NCBI GenBank assembly: GCA_002433075.1
Contig: DJHM01000040.1
Location: 1-8,406 of the forward strand
Direction of reading: 5' to 3'
DNA from: Latescibacteria bacterium UBA6620
GTDB taxonomy: Bacteria > Latescibacterota > UBA2968
DNA: 8,406 nt
The notes below the pieces were generated by a model. It was given only the letters and a program-made list of their open reading frames with translations, had not been told where the DNA came from and searched no databases. Of the stretch, positions 5,931 to 8,406 are shown piece after piece (position 1 is the stretch's first letter; each line of letters opens with the position of its first letter). The position numbers were made by a program, and so were the translations under genes.

Positions 5931-6304
5931 CTGGAGGCTGAAACTCAACGTCTCTTTATCAAGAACAGAGAGATTCGGAACCTGACCGCGGCGATAAAGG
6001 AAGGCGGGGCCATTTCCGAGTTGGTCAGTGAGCTCAAGGCCGCGAAGGTCAGGAAGGCACGTATCGAAACTGAGAGGGCGTCGGCGGAAAGCTTGAAGTC
6101 TGGGGGCTTAGAAGAAATCCGCGTCGAAGAAGTGAAGGGGGCAGTCCTGAACCTTCAGGAAACGCTGGCAGAGGCTACGCCCCAGGAACGAAAAGACCTG
6201 ACCCGGGAGAATATAAAAGAAATCCGCATCCCCAAAGATGGAGATGCGGTTCTTGTTGCTGACCCTGATGGATTAGCCCGGGCCCTGGGTGTGCATTCAT
6301 TTGG
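5931..6304 (+). mobile_element. Serine site-specific recombinase C-terminal fragment
   Basis: The open frame from 5931 encodes a charged coiled coil (LEAETQRLFIKNREIRNL, TAAIKEGGAISELVSELKAA) and then LAEATPQERKDLTRENIKEI and RIPKDGDAVL. This order is typical of the end of large serine recombinases: a coiled coil after the zinc domain, then a final alpha/beta piece. The catalytic resolvase domain, the recombinase domain and the zinc-ribbon cysteines are absent, because the sequence before 5931 is the palindromic repeat and IS91 debris. The frame continues to 6338, but its last residues (GDPEGSRTPVS) are only the reverse strand of the tRNA-Glu gene. The fragment therefore runs directly into the tRNA 3' end, as expected for an element once integrated there. 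It is non-functional. Confidence 0.7.
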
Positions 6305-6377
6305 TGACCCCGAGGGGAGTCGAACCCCCGTTTCCTGAGTGAGAGTCAGGTGTCCTAGGCCACTGAACGACGGGGTC
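6302..6377 (-). tRNA. tRNA-Glu (anticodon CTC), CCA encoded
   Basis: On the minus strand the gene folds into a complete cloverleaf. The acceptor stem is GACCCCG/CGGGGTC. The D-arm region reads GTTCAGTGGCCTAGGAC. The anticodon stem CCTGA/TCAGG encloses loop CTCTCAC with anticodon CTC. The T-arm is GGGGG-TTCGACT-CCCCT. The discriminator is A (genome position 6305) and CCA is encoded (6302-6304). Its right flank carries a good promoter. Its 3' end meets the recombinase fragment, suggesting past use as an attachment site. No terminator-like hairpin with a T tract is visible just downstream of its 3' end. Confidence 0.95.
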
Positions 6378-6392
6378 ACCTAAGTGGCTGGG

Positions 6393-6421
6393 AATCTATG
6401 GGTTCGATCGGGTGGTGTCAA
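6393..6421 (-). promoter_or_regulatory. Sigma70-type promoter for tRNA-Glu
   Basis: On the minus strand there is a perfect -35 box TTGACA (6416-6421) and a -10 box TAGATT (6393-6398), separated by exactly 17 nt. The predicted start is near 6386, giving a leader of about 10 nt before the tRNA at 6377. Confidence 0.7.
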
Positions 6422-6522
6422 GTTTAGCCCCGGCATCTGTTCCTCTTTTGGTCGATTTACGCGGGTTTTACCGCTAACTTGCTCCGGCGTCGATTCAAAG
6501 AACCCCGAAGCCGGAGGTTTCT

Positions 6523-8145
6523 GTGAGAACCCACAGACCCGCAGTCGAGGGCACCCGCAACGCAATTTCGTCCACCCACTACCTCGCGTCGATGGGAGGC
6601 ATGCGGATCCTCGAAGAAGGTGGGAACGCGGCCGATGCGGGCGTTGCAGCCGGTATATGCATCAACATGGTCGAGACCGGCTTCACCCAGTTTGGCGGTG
6701 TGGCCCCCATCATCTATTGCCCGGCCTCTGGCGGCCCCGTCGAAACGATCAGCGGCTTGGGACGCTGGCCGCGACTGGCCAGCATCGAATACTTTCGTGA
6801 CCATGCGGGGGGCGACATGCCCGGCGGCATTCTTCGCTCGGTGACCCCCGCTTCACCCGACGCGTGGATCACGGCGCTGGCCCGTTTCGGGACGATGACG
6901 TTCGAGCAGGTGGTGCAACCGGCGCTTGAACTGGTCGAGCGGTGGCCGGAGCGCTATCCCGGCCAGAAGGATATGGTGACGACGTTCAACCGTCTGATCG
7001 AAGCGGAGTCGCGAGCGGGTGGGGATCGACACCGCGGTCTGAGGGCCGCACGCGATCTGGTGTACAAGGGTGAGATTGCCAGGGAGATCGCTGCTTTTTC
7101 CGAGAGGGAGGGAGGGCTGCTGCGTGCGGAAGACCTGGCGTCGTTCAGCGTTCGAGTCGAGCGACCCGAGCATCTTCACTATCGGGGTCACGACGTCTAT
7201 ACGTGTGGCCCGTGGTGTCAGGGGCCGTCGCTGCTGATGGCGCTCAACACCTTGCGCTCGTTCGATCTGGAACGAATGGGGCACAACAGCGCCGATTATT
7301 TGCACACCTTGCTGGAGGCGGTCAAGCTGACCTTCTCTGACCGCCACCACTACATCGGGGATCCCGACTTCGTTCAGGTGCCCATGGACGGTCTGTTGGA
7401 AGAAGCCTACGGGCAAGAGCGGGCAAGGTGCATCGATCCGGCTCTGGCCGCACCCGACATGCCACCGGCCGGCGATCCCTGGCCCCATCATTCCGAGCCT
7501 CGAGAAGCCGGGTCGAATGGTAGTGTGATAAGCGATAAGGCTTATGCTTCTGTGTGGGAGCGCGATACGGCCTACGTCTGCGTCGTGGATGGGGAGGGGA
7601 ACGCCTTCTCGGCTACACCCAGCGACCCGATCGATTGGAGTCCGGTGATTCCGGGGTTGGGATTCAGCATTTCCGCACGGGGATCACAGTCCTGGCTGGA
7701 TCACGATCACCCTTCCGCCCTGGCTCCCGGGAAGCGGCCGAGGCTTACGCCGAACCCTGCCCTGACACTGAAGGACGGAAAACCGTGGATGCCGTTCGGG
7801 TGCCCGGGGGGGGACGCGCAGGTGCAGGGCATGCTCCAGGTGTTCCTGAACGTCGTTGGCTTCGGCATGGATCCCCAGCAGGCGATCGAGTCCCCCAGGG
7901 TTGTATCACACAGCTTCCCCAACTCTTTCTGGCCCCACCATTCCCGACCTGGAGAAGCCGTCGCTGAAACGAGGATTGATCAAGCTGTTCGGCAGGACTT
8001 GTCTGATCGCGGTCACAAGGTAATCGAAGACGGTGAATGGTCCGGCGGCATGAGCCGGATGTGCGCTATTGTGATCGATCCGGTCACCGGGCTGCGCACG
8101 GCCGGTGCAGATCCAAGAGGTCATAGCTACGCCATTGGCTGGTAG
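6523..8145 (+). CDS. Gamma-glutamyltransferase family protein (Ntn hydrolase)
   Basis: A 540-residue protein of the gamma-glutamyltranspeptidase family, whose members cleave gamma-glutamyl bonds (for example in glutathione) after self-cleavage at a Thr. The N-terminal half has GGNAADAGVAAGICINMVE, the usual NAxDAAVAA motif. The expected nucleophile Thr349 lies in RDTAYVCVVDGEGNAFSA, so a large subunit of about 348 residues and a small one of about 192 are predicted. The C-terminal half has RLTPNPALTLKDGKPWMPFG, then CPGGDAQVQGMLQVFLNVV and GFGMDPQQAIESPRV, all standard family motifs. The GTG start is supported by GGAGG at 6513-6517, 5 nt upstream. Classical GGTs have an export signal; this one has none, so it is probably cytoplasmic, and its substrate may not be glutathione. 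The gene is intact, transcribed away from the tRNA and followed by a strong terminator. Confidence 0.9.
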   Translation: MRTHRPAVEGTRNAISSTHYLASMGGMRILEEGGNAADAGVAAGICINMVETGFTQFGGVAPIIYCPASGGPVETISGLGRWPRLASIEYFRDHAGGDMPGGILRSVTPASPDAWITALARFGTMTFEQVVQPALELVERWPERYPGQKDMVTTFNRLIEAESRAGGDRHRGLRAARDLVYKGEIAREIAAFSEREGGLLRAEDLASFSVRVERPEHLHYRGHDVYTCGPWCQGPSLLMALNTLRSFDLERMGHNSADYLHTLLEAVKLTFSDRHHYIGDPDFVQVPMDGLLEEAYGQERARCIDPALAAPDMPPAGDPWPHHSEPREAGSNGSVISDKAYASVWERDTAYVCVVDGEGNAFSATPSDPIDWSPVIPGLGFSISARGSQSWLDHDHPSALAPGKRPRLTPNPALTLKDGKPWMPFGCPGGDAQVQGMLQVFLNVVGFGMDPQQAIESPRVVSHSFPNSFWPHHSRPGEAVAETRIDQAVRQDLSDRGHKVIEDGEWSGGMSRMCAIVIDPVTGLRTAGADPRGHSYAIGW

Positions 8146-8169
8146 TTCGTTCTTCATCGTTCCGAACGG

Positions 8170-8207
8170 GCAGAGGCCGCAGCGTAAAGCTGCGGCCTCT
8201 GCTTTTT
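8170..8207 (+). terminator. Intrinsic terminator after the gamma-glutamyltransferase gene
   Basis: A perfect 14-bp inverted repeat, GCAGAGGCCGCAGC / GCTGCGGCCTCTGC, surrounds a GTAAA loop and is followed by TTTTT. It sits 25 nt after the stop at 8145. No A tract precedes it, so it acts on the plus strand only. Confidence 0.95.
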
Positions 8208-8240
8208 GCAACTTCAGGACGGAGTGCTTACCGCCGTGTA

Positions 8241-8281
8241 AAGTCGCGAATCGATCCGGCAATGTCGCGCAAAGTTGCGAT
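8241..8281. repeat. Three short helically spaced repeats (AAGTCGCGA-like)
   Basis: AAGTCGCGAA (8241-8250), ATGTCGCGCA (8262-8271) and AAGTTGCGAT (8272-8281) are related ten-mers whose starts lie 21 and 10 nt apart, close to two turns and one turn of the helix. They begin just after TGTA at 8237. They could bind a regulator of a gene beyond the window or be transposase-binding repeats at the end of an insertion sequence. Confidence 0.4.
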
Positions 8282-8344
8282 ATAGTATAAGTCGTGTTAG
8301 AGCGGCTCTGGGATGATACACAATTAGTAGAAATAGCTGTTTAT

Positions 8345-8390
8345 TTTTGATCAAAATAGAATATTCAATCTCTGGAATAAATTGTTGACC
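8345..8390 (+). promoter_or_regulatory. AT-rich palindromes and a possible -35 box at the right edge
   Basis: The stretch 8208-8406 has no gene I can support. It holds two adjacent perfect palindromes, TTTTGATCAAAA (8345-8356) and GAATATTC (8359-8366), and TTGACC at 8385-8390, which could be a -35 box with its -10 outside the window. The drop in GC fits a regulatory region for a gene to the right. This is weak evidence. Confidence 0.25.
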
Positions 8391-8406
8391 TGGCCTCATC
8401 TCTGTA

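Noticed and set aside
6305..6338. The C-terminal GDPEGSRTPVS of the recombinase frame
   Set aside because: This peptide is the reverse strand of the tRNA-Glu gene and is a known translation artefact, not part of the protein family.
6853..7491. A 212-codon minus-strand open frame
   Set aside because: It is antisense to the gamma-glutamyltransferase gene, with no ribosome-binding site or family motif.
8214..8399. A 61-codon minus-strand open frame at the right edge
   Set aside because: It lies in AT-rich regulatory-looking DNA, has no family-like features and overlaps the phased repeats.
1..8406. CRISPR array, rRNA or phage structural genes
   Set aside because: No regular direct repeats with unique spacers, no rRNA-like segments and no phage structural motifs were seen.

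Overview
The window is high-GC bacterial DNA in which intact, mostly catabolic genes are separated by many gene fossils. No single gene fixes the taxon. The gene mix is a GGT-like hydrolase, an amidase, an Amidohydrolase_2 enzyme, a sugar-phosphate-isomerase-like TIM barrel and Gfo/Idh debris, with IS91 and serine-recombinase scars, GTG starts and a palindromic repeat of the CCTTCGAC..CTCAGGAC type. I associate this mix with large, plastic genomes of uncultured environmental bacteria (Poribacteria, Chloroflexi or Entotheonella-like lineages). That assignment is inference.

Layout, left to right. (1) 1-348, minus: the C-terminal part of an ADP-ribosylglycohydrolase, lacking its N-terminus and cut by the window edge. 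(2) 440-1237, plus: an intact calcineurin-like metallophosphoesterase with a GTG start. (3) 1242-1559: two tandem, diverged fragments of histidine-kinase C-termini. (4) 1640-3126: a 30-codon leader ORF followed after 2 nt by an intact amidase-signature enzyme. (5) 3341-4183: an intact Amidohydrolase_2 family hydrolase. (6) 4184-4608: a gene-poor gap with a possible decayed lipoprotein. (7) 4609-5532: an isomerase-like TIM barrel that appears to lack most metal ligands, followed by the 53-codon stump of a Gfo/Idh/MocA oxidoreductase (5542-5703). (8) 5720-6304: an IS91-type transposase fragment (minus), a palindromic repeat and the coiled-coil C-terminus of a serine recombinase, which runs into the 3' end of tRNA-Glu(CTC) (6302-6377, minus). 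The tRNA has a good promoter of its own. (9) 6523-8145: an intact gamma-glutamyltransferase-family protein, followed by a textbook intrinsic terminator (8170-8207). (10) 8208-8406: AT-rich DNA with a helically spaced short repeat and two palindromes, probably the regulatory region or element end of whatever lies to the right.

The intact genes look like separately transcribed scavenging or hydrolytic functions acting on amides, gamma-glutamyl compounds, lactones and phosphoesters. The isomerase and Gfo/Idh pair looks like a broken sugar/inositol-type operon. I see no convincing new multi-gene system. The items most worth checking are the tandem kinase fragments, the isomerase without its metal ligands, the tRNA-Glu integration scar and the phased repeats near the right edge.
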